Assembly: GCF_014200605.1 (NCBI RefSeq)
Contig: NZ_JACHCE010000008.1
Coordinates: 186,001 to 250,000 of the forward strand
Direction of reading: 5' to 3'
DNA: 64,000 nt
Source: Pedobacter cryoconitis
GTDB lineage: Bacteria > Bacteroidota > Bacteroidia > Sphingobacteriales > Sphingobacteriaceae
Translations under genes and position numbers: made by a program
Notes under the pieces: generated by a model
What the model saw: the letters and a program-made list of their open reading frames with translations, nothing else
The model's database searches: none
What the model was told of the DNA's origin: nothing
Shown: piece by piece, positions 26,727 to 34,861 of the stretch
Layout: each line of letters opens with the position of its first letter
How positions within the stretch are numbered: position 1 is the stretch's first letter

Positions 26727-28358
26727 ATGAAATTTTTTATAAATGAGACCGATCAGATTGTCAATGAAGCTATCAATGGATTATTAACCAATCCTGAATT
26801 GGTTAAACTGGATTCCTTCCCCGAAGTACGTGTGGTGATGCGCAAAGACTGGGATAAATCAAAAGTGGCAGTTATTTCTGGCGGTGGTTCCGGTCATGAA
26901 CCGGCACATGCGGGGTTTGTAGGAAAAGGAATGCTTACGGCTGCGGTATGTGGTGATATTTTTGCTTCACCTACAGTTGATGCGGTATTGTCGGCTATTT
27001 TAGCAGCGACGGGGCCAAAGGGCTGTTTGTTAATTATTAAAAATTATACGGGCGACCGTCTTAATTTTGGCCTGGCAGCAGAACAGGCGCGTGCTTTAGG
27101 TTATGAAGTGAAAACTGTAACGGTTGATGATGATATCGCCCTTGGCCAGGATGTCAAAAAACGCGGATTGGCGGGTACTTTATTTGTACATAAAATTGCC
27201 GGACAGCTTGCCCAGGAAGGTAAATCATTAACAGAAATTGCAGAAATCGCACAGAAAGTTATAGACCGTACAGCTTCAATAGGTCTTTCACTTACTGAAT
27301 GTCAGCATTTGGGACAGGAAACGACTTCCCGCTTGACTGATCAGGAAGTGGAACTTGGTTTGGGTATTCACGGTGAGCCAGGAATAGAGGTGGTTGCCTA
27401 TGCAAAGGCAGATCATTTAATGGAGCTGGCAATCGGCAAACTGGAAGCAAATCTGCCTGATACCCAAGGTAGGTATGCCATGATATTTAACAATATGGGT
27501 AGTGTAAGCCCTATTGAAATGAGTCTGCTGGTCAATGCGTTCAGTAAAACAAAATTAGCCGCTCAGGTTGATTATATGGTTGGCCCTGCCGCTCTGATGT
27601 CGTCTATTAACATGAGCGGTTTTTCTGTATCAGTGCTTTTGCTGGATGAAGAAATAGAAAAGGCGTTGCTTGCTGATGCAGAGCCTGCTGCATGGCAGAT
27701 GCAGCCATTCGGTAAACCAGCAGAAATCAGTAGTCCTAAACTCCCTGAAACTTTACAGTATGAGCCTTCTTTAAACCCTAAAGTTAAACAGCTGATAGAA
27801 GAAACAGGTTCTTTAATGGTTGCTATTGAGAAAGAAATCAATGCATTGGATGCTAAAGTTGGAGATGGTGATGCAGGATCTACATTTGCGCTGGCAGGAA
27901 AACGTTTGTTATTGGTTGCAGATAAGCTGCCACAGAATGAGACAGGGAAATTACTGCTGACTATTGGCCGTATACTGGCAAGAGAAGCTGGCGGATCAAG
28001 TGGTGTTTTATTATCAATTTTGTTTACTGCTGCCGGCAATACGTTTTCCAAAGAGCCTGATTTGGGGAAAGCCCTTTTAAGCGGTTTACAGAAAGTGAAA
28101 GATTATGGCGGGGCAAAAGCGGGGGACAGAACTATGATCGATGCGCTGGAGCCTGCATTTGAATCGTTAGCAAAAAAGGAGTCCATTCAAATCGTTGCAC
28201 AGCATGCACGCAAGGGTGCTGAGTATACCAAAACGATTACCAATACTAAATTTGGAAGGTCTTCTTATCTTTCTGAGGCAGTTTTGAAGGATATTCCCGA
28301 TCCCGGTGCAGAAGTAATTGCAAGGGTTTTTGAGCAGATTGCCTCATTAAATAATTAA
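26727..28358 (+). CDS. Dihydroxyacetone kinase, fused DhaK-DhaL (ATP-dependent)
   Basis: A 543-residue protein. Residues 1-325 form the DhaK domain with SGGGSGHEPAHAGFVG and the substrate-binding His215 (GIHGEPG), which holds dihydroxyacetone as a hemiaminal. Residues about 350-543 form DhaL with the Mg-ATP aspartates in DAKVGDGDAGST (D375, D380, D382). Fusion of both domains indicates the ATP-dependent rather than the PTS-dependent enzyme. It feeds dihydroxyacetone phosphate to glycolysis. No glycerol dehydrogenase or transporter lies next to it. Confidence 0.95.
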   Translation: MKFFINETDQIVNEAINGLLTNPELVKLDSFPEVRVVMRKDWDKSKVAVISGGGSGHEPAHAGFVGKGMLTAAVCGDIFASPTVDAVLSAILAATGPKGCLLIIKNYTGDRLNFGLAAEQARALGYEVKTVTVDDDIALGQDVKKRGLAGTLFVHKIAGQLAQEGKSLTEIAEIAQKVIDRTASIGLSLTECQHLGQETTSRLTDQEVELGLGIHGEPGIEVVAYAKADHLMELAIGKLEANLPDTQGRYAMIFNNMGSVSPIEMSLLVNAFSKTKLAAQVDYMVGPAALMSSINMSGFSVSVLLLDEEIEKALLADAEPAAWQMQPFGKPAEISSPKLPETLQYEPSLNPKVKQLIEETGSLMVAIEKEINALDAKVGDGDAGSTFALAGKRLLLVADKLPQNETGKLLLTIGRILAREAGGSSGVLLSILFTAAGNTFSKEPDLGKALLSGLQKVKDYGGAKAGDRTMIDALEPAFESLAKKESIQIVAQHARKGAEYTKTITNTKFGRSSYLSEAVLKDIPDPGAEVIARVFEQIASLNN

Positions 28359-28389
28359 ATTGATTTAGTTTAGGCCGGCGTTATCTTTT

Positions 28390-28467
28390 TATAGAAAGCA
28401 TTACCTTTTACCCGCCCCGTAAGGTGTCTAGCTTTGCAGGGAAAGACGGAAGGTAATGCTTTCTATA
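28390..28467. terminator. Perfect 18-bp inverted repeat, likely bidirectional terminator
   Basis: TATAGAAAGCATTACCTT (28390-28407) is the exact reverse complement of 28450-28467, with a 42-nt GC-richer loop containing CCCGCCCC. It lies between the converging dihydroxyacetone kinase and VOC genes, where a terminator is expected, but arms and loop are longer than normal and it lacks a distinct T tract. Confidence 0.55.
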
Positions 28468-28471
28468 TTAG

Positions 28472-28897
28472 TTATTTTTTGTTATAATCATAATTGATCA
28501 TCCATTGCACGCCAAACTGATCATTGAACATACCAAAGAATGCTCCCCAGAAGGTCTTTTCCAATGGCATGATCACTTTTCCATTTGCCGAAAGCCCGTT
28601 GAATAACCTGGTAGCTTCTTCTTCAGAATCTGCCTGAATAGAAATGTAAAAACCATCGCCTTTGGTAATTGTACCGTAAGAAGCGGGACGGTCACTGCCC
28701 ATCAATGTACTTCCTCCGCCAATAGGTAAAGAAACATGCATGATTTTGTCTTGCTGACTTTTATCTGCCTGGTACTCTTCAGGCATTTCGCCAAATCTGG
28801 CTAATACATCAAATTCACCACCAAATACTGATTTGTAGAAATTAAATACTTCTTCGGTATTTCCGTCGAAGTTCAAATAGGGATTAACTGTTGCCAT
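28472..28897 (-). CDS. VOC-family protein, PhnB-like
   Basis: A 141-residue protein starting MATVNPYLNFDGNTEEVFNFYKSVFGGEFDVLARFGEMPEE and ending WGAFFGMFNDQFGVQWMINYD, the PhnB/3-demethylubiquinone-methyltransferase-like subgroup of the VOC superfamily. Members are small cytoplasmic dimers of largely unknown function. It converges on the dihydroxyacetone kinase gene and has no operon partner. Confidence 0.88.
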   Translation of the reverse strand: MATVNPYLNFDGNTEEVFNFYKSVFGGEFDVLARFGEMPEEYQADKSQQDKIMHVSLPIGGGSTLMGSDRPASYGTITKGDGFYISIQADSEEEATRLFNGLSANGKVIMPLEKTFWGAFFGMFNDQFGVQWMINYDYNKK

Positions 28898-28970
28898 GGT
28901 TTTTATTTTGAATTGTGTATAACAAATGTATACCCATTTTCAGTATCCGATAGGGTATGAATTAGCCAAT

Positions 28971-29027
28971 CTTAGTGGCGTTTTGCGACTAAGAAATGTT
29001 ATTCCTTAGCTGACTAAGAAATGTTAT
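28971..29027. repeat. CTTAG/CTAAG palindromic repeat cluster
   Basis: GACTAAGAAATGTTAT occurs at 28987-29002 and 29012-29027 (25-bp period). CTTAGT (28971-28976) pairs with ACTAAG (28988-28993), and CTTAG (29005-29009) with CTAAG (29014-29018). It lies upstream of the transglutaminase-like gene and looks like an operator array. Confidence 0.55.
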
Positions 29028-29102
29028 CCTGTAGCTATTGATAAAAAAACATATTTTCTACCTGGCCCCCGTTTGTTTTCCTAATTTAGGGCAAAATAAT
29101 TT

Positions 29103-30335
29103 ATGAAAAGATTTCTTGCTTTACTATCATTTATAAGCTGTATTACGCTTGCTGCACATAGCCAGTCTGCTGCTGTTTCGGACGAATTTGAACAGCCTTA
29201 TACGCTGTCTAATCAGTTGGTTAGGACTGCGCTGGCTAAAAAAGACTATAAAGAGGCGGAGAAACAATTTATTAGTTTTTTAAATCAGTTTAAGGGCATG
29301 TCTGCTGATACACAAAAAAAATATGCAGCAGTTATTCCAAATCAATATTATAATCTTTCTTGTGTAAACGCATTGGAAGGCCAAAAGAATAAGGCTGTTC
29401 TGTATCTGGACAGTGCTTTTCAGAATGGATATTATGATTATAGCCATACACTTGCGGATACTGATCTGGATGGGTTACGCAACGATGAACAGTTTAAGAT
29501 AGTTTTACAAAAGATAAGAGAGAAAGGTGATTATAATTATATCCTTCAAAAAGCAGGTTCTTATAATAACAATGATCAGAGGAAACCTTTAGTGTTTACT
29601 TATCAGAATGCCAGTGCACCAGAACTGGTTAAATTCAGAAAGCAGTATAAACTGGATTCTATAAGTGGAAACGGGGATGAAATATCAAAAATTAAAAACC
29701 TTCTTTTTTGGGTTCATAATACGGTTAGGCATGATGGGAATTCCAGTAATCCTGACAAGAAAAATGCGGTTGATTTAATTGAAATCTGTAAGAAAGAAGA
29801 CCGTGGGGTAAATTGCCGCATGATGGCTACCGTTCTGAAAGACGCTTATCTGGCCATGGGTTTTAAGGCAAGGACAGTGACCTGTATGCCAAAAGATACT
29901 GCCGATTTTGATTGCCATGTGATCAATGTGGTCTGGTCAGAAACGCTTCATAAATGGATATGGATGGACCCTACTTTTAATGCTTTTGTGAGTGATGAGA
30001 AGGGCAATTTATTGAATGTCGAAGAAGTGAGAACCAGGCTGATCCTTAAAGAACCGCTTGTGCTGAACGATAATGCAAACTGGAATAATAAAAATAAACA
30101 GACTAAGGAGCATTATCTGGATTATTATATGTCTAAAAACTTATACTGGATAAATTGTGATGTTAAAAATGAGTGGGATATAGAGACTCCGGGAGCGGGA
30201 AAAGCGCCTTTTGCAGTTATTAATCTATATCCTGGTAATTTTTCTACGATGAGCGGAGATAAAGAAGCTGATAAAAAAAAGATAAGTTATGCGACCAATA
30301 ATGCTGCTTATTTTTGGGCCAAACCGGCTTTATAG
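29103..30335 (+). CDS. Secreted transglutaminase-like protein
   Basis: A 410-residue protein with a signal peptide (residues 1-20, AAHSQ). Residues about 30-150 look like a helical TPR-like segment. From about 185 onward comes a transglutaminase-like cysteine-protease fold: NCRMMATVLKDAYLAMGFKARTVT (Cys239), DFDCHVINVVWSE (His274) and KWIWMDPTFNAFV (Asp291) supply a plausible Cys-His-Asp triad. Such proteins act as peptidases or amide-modifying enzymes in the envelope; the substrate is unknown. It stands alone behind the CTAAG repeat cluster. Confidence 0.82.
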   Translation: MKRFLALLSFISCITLAAHSQSAAVSDEFEQPYTLSNQLVRTALAKKDYKEAEKQFISFLNQFKGMSADTQKKYAAVIPNQYYNLSCVNALEGQKNKAVLYLDSAFQNGYYDYSHTLADTDLDGLRNDEQFKIVLQKIREKGDYNYILQKAGSYNNNDQRKPLVFTYQNASAPELVKFRKQYKLDSISGNGDEISKIKNLLFWVHNTVRHDGNSSNPDKKNAVDLIEICKKEDRGVNCRMMATVLKDAYLAMGFKARTVTCMPKDTADFDCHVINVVWSETLHKWIWMDPTFNAFVSDEKGNLLNVEEVRTRLILKEPLVLNDNANWNNKNKQTKEHYLDYYMSKNLYWINCDVKNEWDIETPGAGKAPFAVINLYPGNFSTMSGDKEADKKKISYATNNAAYFWAKPAL

Positions 30336-30476
30336 TTGATTCTGCCTGCTACTGTTTGATATTTGCTATGATCTGTTTGATTTTAGCAATCAGCAATAAA
30401 GTGTTCCGTAGTAATTTTATTCTTATTGTTTCCTCCGGGTAATATCGCCCGCAGCGCAGATAAAAATAGAATTATT

Positions 30477-31568
30477 ATGGATTTAACAAATTACAGGACC
30501 CTTGGAAAATCGGGTTTAAAGGTAAGTCCGCTTACCCTTGGTGCAATGACTTTTGGCGAAGACTGGGGCTGGGGTTCGACTCCGGCAGATTCGGAAGCTA
30601 TCCTGTCAAAGTATATTGGTTTGGGTGGTAATATCATTGATACTGCTAATATTTATACTAAAGGGCATTCCGAGAAAATTATTGGTGATTATTTAAAGAA
30701 AACAGCTATCCGCAGAGATCAATTGGTACTTTCCACTAAGTTTTACTGCAATTTGTATCCTGGTGATCCGAATTCGGGAGGTTCCAGCAGAAAAAACATT
30801 ATCAGCTCTCTGGAGAATTCATTAAGAAGACTGCAAACGGATCATATAGATCTTTACTGGATGCATGCTTTTGATCCGTTTACGCCAATTGAAGAGACTA
30901 TGTCTGCTTTACATGATCTGGTGCGCTCTGGCAAGGTACGTTATATTGCGATTTCTGATACTCCGGCATGGAAAATAGCACAGTCACAAATGATTGCTCA
31001 ATTTCGTGGCTGGTCTGCATTTGCAGGTTTACAAATAGAATATTCTTTATTGGAGAGAACAGTAGAGGGAGAACTGATCCCAATGGCGCAGGATTTAGGC
31101 TTAGGTGTAATGCCATGGTCGCCATTAAGGGGAGGGGTTTTAAGTGGTAAGTATACCAGGGCGAATAAAGGTGAGAAACAGAGCGAAAGAACCAGTTTGG
31201 AAGGGGGGGCTGAATTTGATGAACGTACTTATCAGATTATCGACCGTTTAGCTGAAATTGCAGGGGAAAAAGAAACTACTCCGGCCAGTGTTGCTTTAGC
31301 CTGGGTGGTAAGCAGACCGGGGGTAACTTCTACTTTAATCGGCGCAAGGACTATGGAGCAATTAGATCAGAATCTAAGTTCTTTATCGGTAGTTTTATCA
31401 AATGATGATATTGCTTCATTAAATGAATTATCAGCGCCTGTATTAAATTTTCCAATCCCTATGATCTTAAACAGGGCATCCCATCTGGCGCAAGCGGGTA
31501 CGACTGTGAATGACGTACCTTCTCTTGTAATTTCACTGGCACCACAAAGTATCAAAGAGGTTTATTAG
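30477..31568 (+). CDS. Aldo/keto reductase
   Basis: The frame is open from 30426, but the family N-terminus MDLTNYRTLGKSGLKVSPLTLGAMTFG starts at the ATG at 30477, giving 363 residues. The catalytic tetrad is visible: Asp and Tyr in NIIDTANIYTKGHSE, Lys in LVLSTKF and His in IDLYWMHAFDP. These cytoplasmic (beta/alpha)8-barrel enzymes reduce carbonyls with NADPH. The substrate cannot be read from sequence. Its stop overlaps the stop of the convergent methyltransferase gene by 4 bp. Confidence 0.93.
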   Translation: MDLTNYRTLGKSGLKVSPLTLGAMTFGEDWGWGSTPADSEAILSKYIGLGGNIIDTANIYTKGHSEKIIGDYLKKTAIRRDQLVLSTKFYCNLYPGDPNSGGSSRKNIISSLENSLRRLQTDHIDLYWMHAFDPFTPIEETMSALHDLVRSGKVRYIAISDTPAWKIAQSQMIAQFRGWSAFAGLQIEYSLLERTVEGELIPMAQDLGLGVMPWSPLRGGVLSGKYTRANKGEKQSERTSLEGGAEFDERTYQIIDRLAEIAGEKETTPASVALAWVVSRPGVTSTLIGARTMEQLDQNLSSLSVVLSNDDIASLNELSAPVLNFPIPMILNRASHLAQAGTTVNDVPSLVISLAPQSIKEVY

Positions 31569-32305
31569 GAATTAATTTTTTCTGCTGCCATCAAAAGAAA
31601 AATCGGGCGGCGTGTTTCATCTTTCATTTCTGGATACGCTTCCAGGATTTCTTTTGATGGCTGCGGTTCTGAGATACTGGTGATCCGGAATCCGGCATCA
31701 ATGATTGAATTGATATAGCTTGCCAGAGTTCTGTGATATTTGATCACATCATGATCAAGAAATCTTGCTATACGCTGTCCTTCATTCTGATAACCATCAA
31801 CTGGCCAGTGCAGCCTGTTTCCATCCTGATCGCAATACCAATCCTGTGCAGCAAGTGCAGTGAAAACAGGGTGCTCTACAGAAAGTACGAATGAGCCACC
31901 TGGTTGAAGTGCATGGTTGACTTTTTTGCAGACGATGTTGAAATTTTCTACATAATGAAAGGCCAGTGAGCTGATCACTACGTCAAACTGTCCCGGAGCA
32001 AAATCAATGTCTTCGATAGCCAGTTGAAGATATTCAATTGCGGGTTCAGCAGAACTCTCTCTGGCACGTTTTAGCATGTTCTCAGAAAGATCCACACCGA
32101 TCACTGATTTTGCCTGCTGTTCACTTGCATAACGGCAATGCCAGCCAAAACCACAACCCAGGTCCAATACATTTTTATCTTTCAGGTCCGGGAGTAAAGC
32201 TTTGAAAACCTGCCATTCTCCGGCTGCATTTAAACCTCCGGTTGAACGGGGCATCTGACTGTAATTTGCAAAAAAACCAGGGTCATCGTATTTGTTCTGT
32301 TTCAT
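31565..32305 (-). CDS. Class I SAM-dependent methyltransferase
   Basis: A 246-residue cytoplasmic enzyme. Motif I is VLDLGCGFGWHCRYASEQ with VIGVDLSENML following. FDVVISSLAFHYVENF is motif II and PGGSFVLSVEHPVF motif III. The sequence resembles small-molecule methyltransferases of the UbiE/BioC-like group, but the substrate is unknown. It converges with the aldo/keto reductase, overlapping by 4 bp, and is preceded on its strand by another methyltransferase behind a terminator. Confidence 0.88.
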   Translation of the reverse strand: MKQNKYDDPGFFANYSQMPRSTGGLNAAGEWQVFKALLPDLKDKNVLDLGCGFGWHCRYASEQQAKSVIGVDLSENMLKRARESSAEPAIEYLQLAIEDIDFAPGQFDVVISSLAFHYVENFNIVCKKVNHALQPGGSFVLSVEHPVFTALAAQDWYCDQDGNRLHWPVDGYQNEGQRIARFLDHDVIKYHRTLASYINSIIDAGFRITSISEPQPSKEILEAYPEMKDETRRPIFLLMAAEKINS

Positions 32306-32439
32306 TGATTGTCCTTTTTTCGGAAGAACCTTTGAGGATTAAAATTGGATTGCGCTTTGCTTTATAAGATTTCCTTCCAGATTCATCAAAGCAAATTTAC
32401 AAATTTTATTTTTCTGCTGCGCACAGGGGGATTAAATGA

Positions 32440-32465
32440 AACAGCCCCGTGATTTCGGGGCTGTT
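32440..32465 (-). terminator. Terminator downstream of the second methyltransferase
   Basis: AACAGCCCCG (32440-32449) pairs perfectly with CGGGGCTGTT (32456-32465) around a 6-nt loop. Read on the minus strand it follows the stop of the 32516-33328 gene and runs into TTTCATTT. Confidence 0.7.
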
Positions 32466-32515
32466 CAAGATACGGAGCGTTTTTATTTCTGCCGAGGTCA
32501 ATTCGGTAGCACTAT

Positions 32516-33328
32516 TTATTCTTCATCAATGCCAGATTTTAAGGTGTCTTTCCGGATAGATAATTCCAATATAATTGAGCTCCCGAAAAATTCTGTCCAC
32601 GAAGGGTCTTCTGTGAGTATTCTGGCTTCAAAACCTATAAGACTTGCAAGAAAGATGATATGTTCTGTACTATAAATATGATCATAGGAGGTAAACTCTA
32701 TAGTATCTGTGCGTTGTGAGGACGGGGACTGAATTAAAAACTGTACCGGAACTTCTGCTCTGTAGTTATAGGGAGTCCATTTGATTTTACCGCTTGGCCA
32801 TGCATACTTAATTTGTTCTCCTTTGGCGTTGGTAACTTCTGTATAGTTTATCTGTGGGTTGGAGAGGTATTCTGTAATCAGAAAGATATCATGCATTTCT
32901 ACAAATAACTTCCCGTTATCATTTAGCTTTTGTCTGCAGTTTTTAAGCAATTGAAATACGTTTCCTATATCCAGAATACTCAGGCCATTATACAAACAGG
33001 TTATACAGTCAAATTTGATATGTTCTGGAGAAGCTAAAATAGCCTCAGGCAGATCGCCTACTATATATTGAGCGTGGTTTTGAAAACCTTCAGCTAATGC
33101 AATCTTCTTCATCTCAGTACTTGAATCTATCGCCCAAACATCGATACCGGCCTTTTTTAAGGCTTCTACACTATGCAGTGATTGTCCTGCGAACAATTCA
33201 AGAAAAGATCTGCATGGATTACCTGGCGCATAAGTGTTCAGGATGAGTTCTAACTGGTTTTTGAAATCTCTGTCGTTGGTTACATCTGCATAATAACTTG
33301 CAAACTCTTTATATAGTTTATTCTTCAT
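32516..33328 (-). CDS. Class I SAM-dependent methyltransferase, unknown substrate
   Basis: A 270-residue protein with motif I FLELFAGQSLHSVEALKKAG and the acidic residue in VWAIDSSTEM; FDCITCLYNGLSIL is a post-I motif and NGKLFVEMHDIF follows. The C-terminal third (about 160-250) is beta-rich and not typical of small methyltransferases, so it may shape a specific substrate site. A 22-bp perfect palindrome lies 83 bp upstream of the start codon (33411-33432) and a terminator follows. I do not recognise the substrate. Confidence 0.82.
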   Translation of the reverse strand: MKNKLYKEFASYYADVTNDRDFKNQLELILNTYAPGNPCRSFLELFAGQSLHSVEALKKAGIDVWAIDSSTEMKKIALAEGFQNHAQYIVGDLPEAILASPEHIKFDCITCLYNGLSILDIGNVFQLLKNCRQKLNDNGKLFVEMHDIFLITEYLSNPQINYTEVTNAKGEQIKYAWPSGKIKWTPYNYRAEVPVQFLIQSPSSQRTDTIEFTSYDHIYSTEHIIFLASLIGFEARILTEDPSWTEFFGSSIILELSIRKDTLKSGIDEE

Positions 33329-33410
33329 TTTGATATAGTTTATTTCTTCAGTTCAACTCCTTTGCAAATCCTTGCATGTATTAGCAATTTAACCTGGAAT
33401 AAGCTATTAT

Positions 33411-33432
33411 TTTAGGGTCATATGACCCTAAA
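33411..33432. promoter_or_regulatory. Perfect 22-bp palindrome
   Basis: TTTAGGGTCAT and its exact reverse complement abut with no spacer. It lies upstream of the methyltransferase at 32516-33328 and just past the amidohydrolase stop. A zero-spacer palindrome suits binding by a dimeric regulator better than a terminator. Confidence 0.55.
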
Positions 33433-33462
33433 TTTTAAGATTAATGATCTTTTTGGGGTATG

Positions 33463-34773
33463 TTATTTTTTCAGTTCATCTTTATAAATCGTTCCACCTT
33501 TCATTACAAATGGGATATGTTCGAGCAGGGTGATATCGGTCAGCGGATCATCTTTAAGTGCAATCAGATCGGCATATTTGCCTTTGCTTAACGACCCGAC
33601 CTTGTTTTTCCATCCTAATAAATCAGCTGCATTTATAGTCGCTGCCTGTATAGCCTGCATAGGTGTCAGGCCAAATCTGACCATGTATTTAAACTGTTTG
33701 CCATTCCAGCCATGCGGATATACTCCGGCATCTGTACCAAATGCTATTTTTACACCCGCCTGTACTGCCCGCTGAAAACTTAAACGCTGTGCTTTACCTA
33801 CCAGTTTTTCTTTATTAATGATCTTTTCGGGGGTTCCGTGTTTGGCGTAGTCGCTGAGTATATAATCATCATTATAGATATCGGCCACCAGGTAGGTTCC
33901 ATGAGATTTCATCAGTTTGATCGCCTCGTCGTCTAAAAAGCTGCCATGTTCTATAGAGGCTACTCCGGCTTTGACTGCCATTTTTATCGCAATAGTACCA
34001 TGCGCATGTGCACAGGTTTTTAACCCCCAGAGATGCGCTTCTTCGACAATTGCATTCATTTCTTCTTGTGAAAACTGTGGTGCGCCTACGCTTTCTTCTT
34101 CGGTAAGTACACCTGCACTTGCACCAAATTTGATTACTTCAGCGCCATATTTAATATTATAACGTACCTGAGCCCGTACACCTTCTACACCATTGGCCAC
34201 ACCAGTCATTTGTTTGGGCCCTATCCAGTCCAGATAAGGTGAAAAGCCATTGAGATCACCATGACTGCCTGTACTGCCTATAAATAAAGTGGCTGCGAGT
34301 ATCCTTGGGCCTGGTATATCACCACGGTTAATCGCATTTCTTAGAGATATGTCTATAAATGCGGCAGCACCAACATCCCTGCAGGTTGTAAAACCGGCTT
34401 CTAAGGTGCGTTTTGCATAGATAGGTGCAACTATAGCAAGGTCTACAGGGGTCTTGCGGAAAATATCATCGTAATAGTTTTCTCCGGGCTGTACAGTAAG
34501 ATGGGTATGACAATCTATTAATCCGGGTAATACTGTGGCGTCACTCAAATCTATAATCGTTGCACCCGCCGGGATGATGAGGTTCGCACCAATACTTTTT
34601 ATAGTGTCATGGTCAATCAGGATGAGCTGGTTAGTGAGGATTTTGCCCTTTTCCACATCAATCAGCCTGCCTGCTTTAATTACTTTTACTGAATCGTTTT
34701 GCTGTTGCGCAAAGCTGTTTATGGATAAAAATAGTAGGATTAATGCGGTGAATTTTAACCGTAATAGAGTCAT
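33463..34773 (-). CDS. Secreted metal-dependent amidohydrolase
   Basis: The frame opens at 34803, but the signal peptide MTLLRLKFTALILLFLSINSFA begins at the ATG at 34773, giving 436 residues. Imidazolonepropionase/prolidase-like amidohydrolase features are present in order: LIDCHTHLTV (HxH), VIKFGASAG (possible carbamylated Lys), CAHAHG, SIEHGSF and GTDAGVYPHG (catalytic Asp). Related exported enzymes cleave dipeptides or organic amides. The substrate is not determined. It is followed by the palindrome at 33411. Confidence 0.9.
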   Translation of the reverse strand: MTLLRLKFTALILLFLSINSFAQQQNDSVKVIKAGRLIDVEKGKILTNQLILIDHDTIKSIGANLIIPAGATIIDLSDATVLPGLIDCHTHLTVQPGENYYDDIFRKTPVDLAIVAPIYAKRTLEAGFTTCRDVGAAAFIDISLRNAINRGDIPGPRILAATLFIGSTGSHGDLNGFSPYLDWIGPKQMTGVANGVEGVRAQVRYNIKYGAEVIKFGASAGVLTEEESVGAPQFSQEEMNAIVEEAHLWGLKTCAHAHGTIAIKMAVKAGVASIEHGSFLDDEAIKLMKSHGTYLVADIYNDDYILSDYAKHGTPEKIINKEKLVGKAQRLSFQRAVQAGVKIAFGTDAGVYPHGWNGKQFKYMVRFGLTPMQAIQAATINAADLLGWKNKVGSLSKGKYADLIALKDDPLTDITLLEHIPFVMKGGTIYKDELKK

Positions 34774-34861
34774 GTTATTGCGTATTTGGTTTATTAACAG
34801 CAATATATGAAATTCTATGATTTGTAAACTAATTGAAGGGATTTAGATTTTTGTAACTAGC

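Noticed and set aside
27572..28051. 159-codon minus-strand open frame inside the dihydroxyacetone kinase gene
   Set aside because: It is Ser/Ala-rich antisense shadow of a conserved DhaL region.
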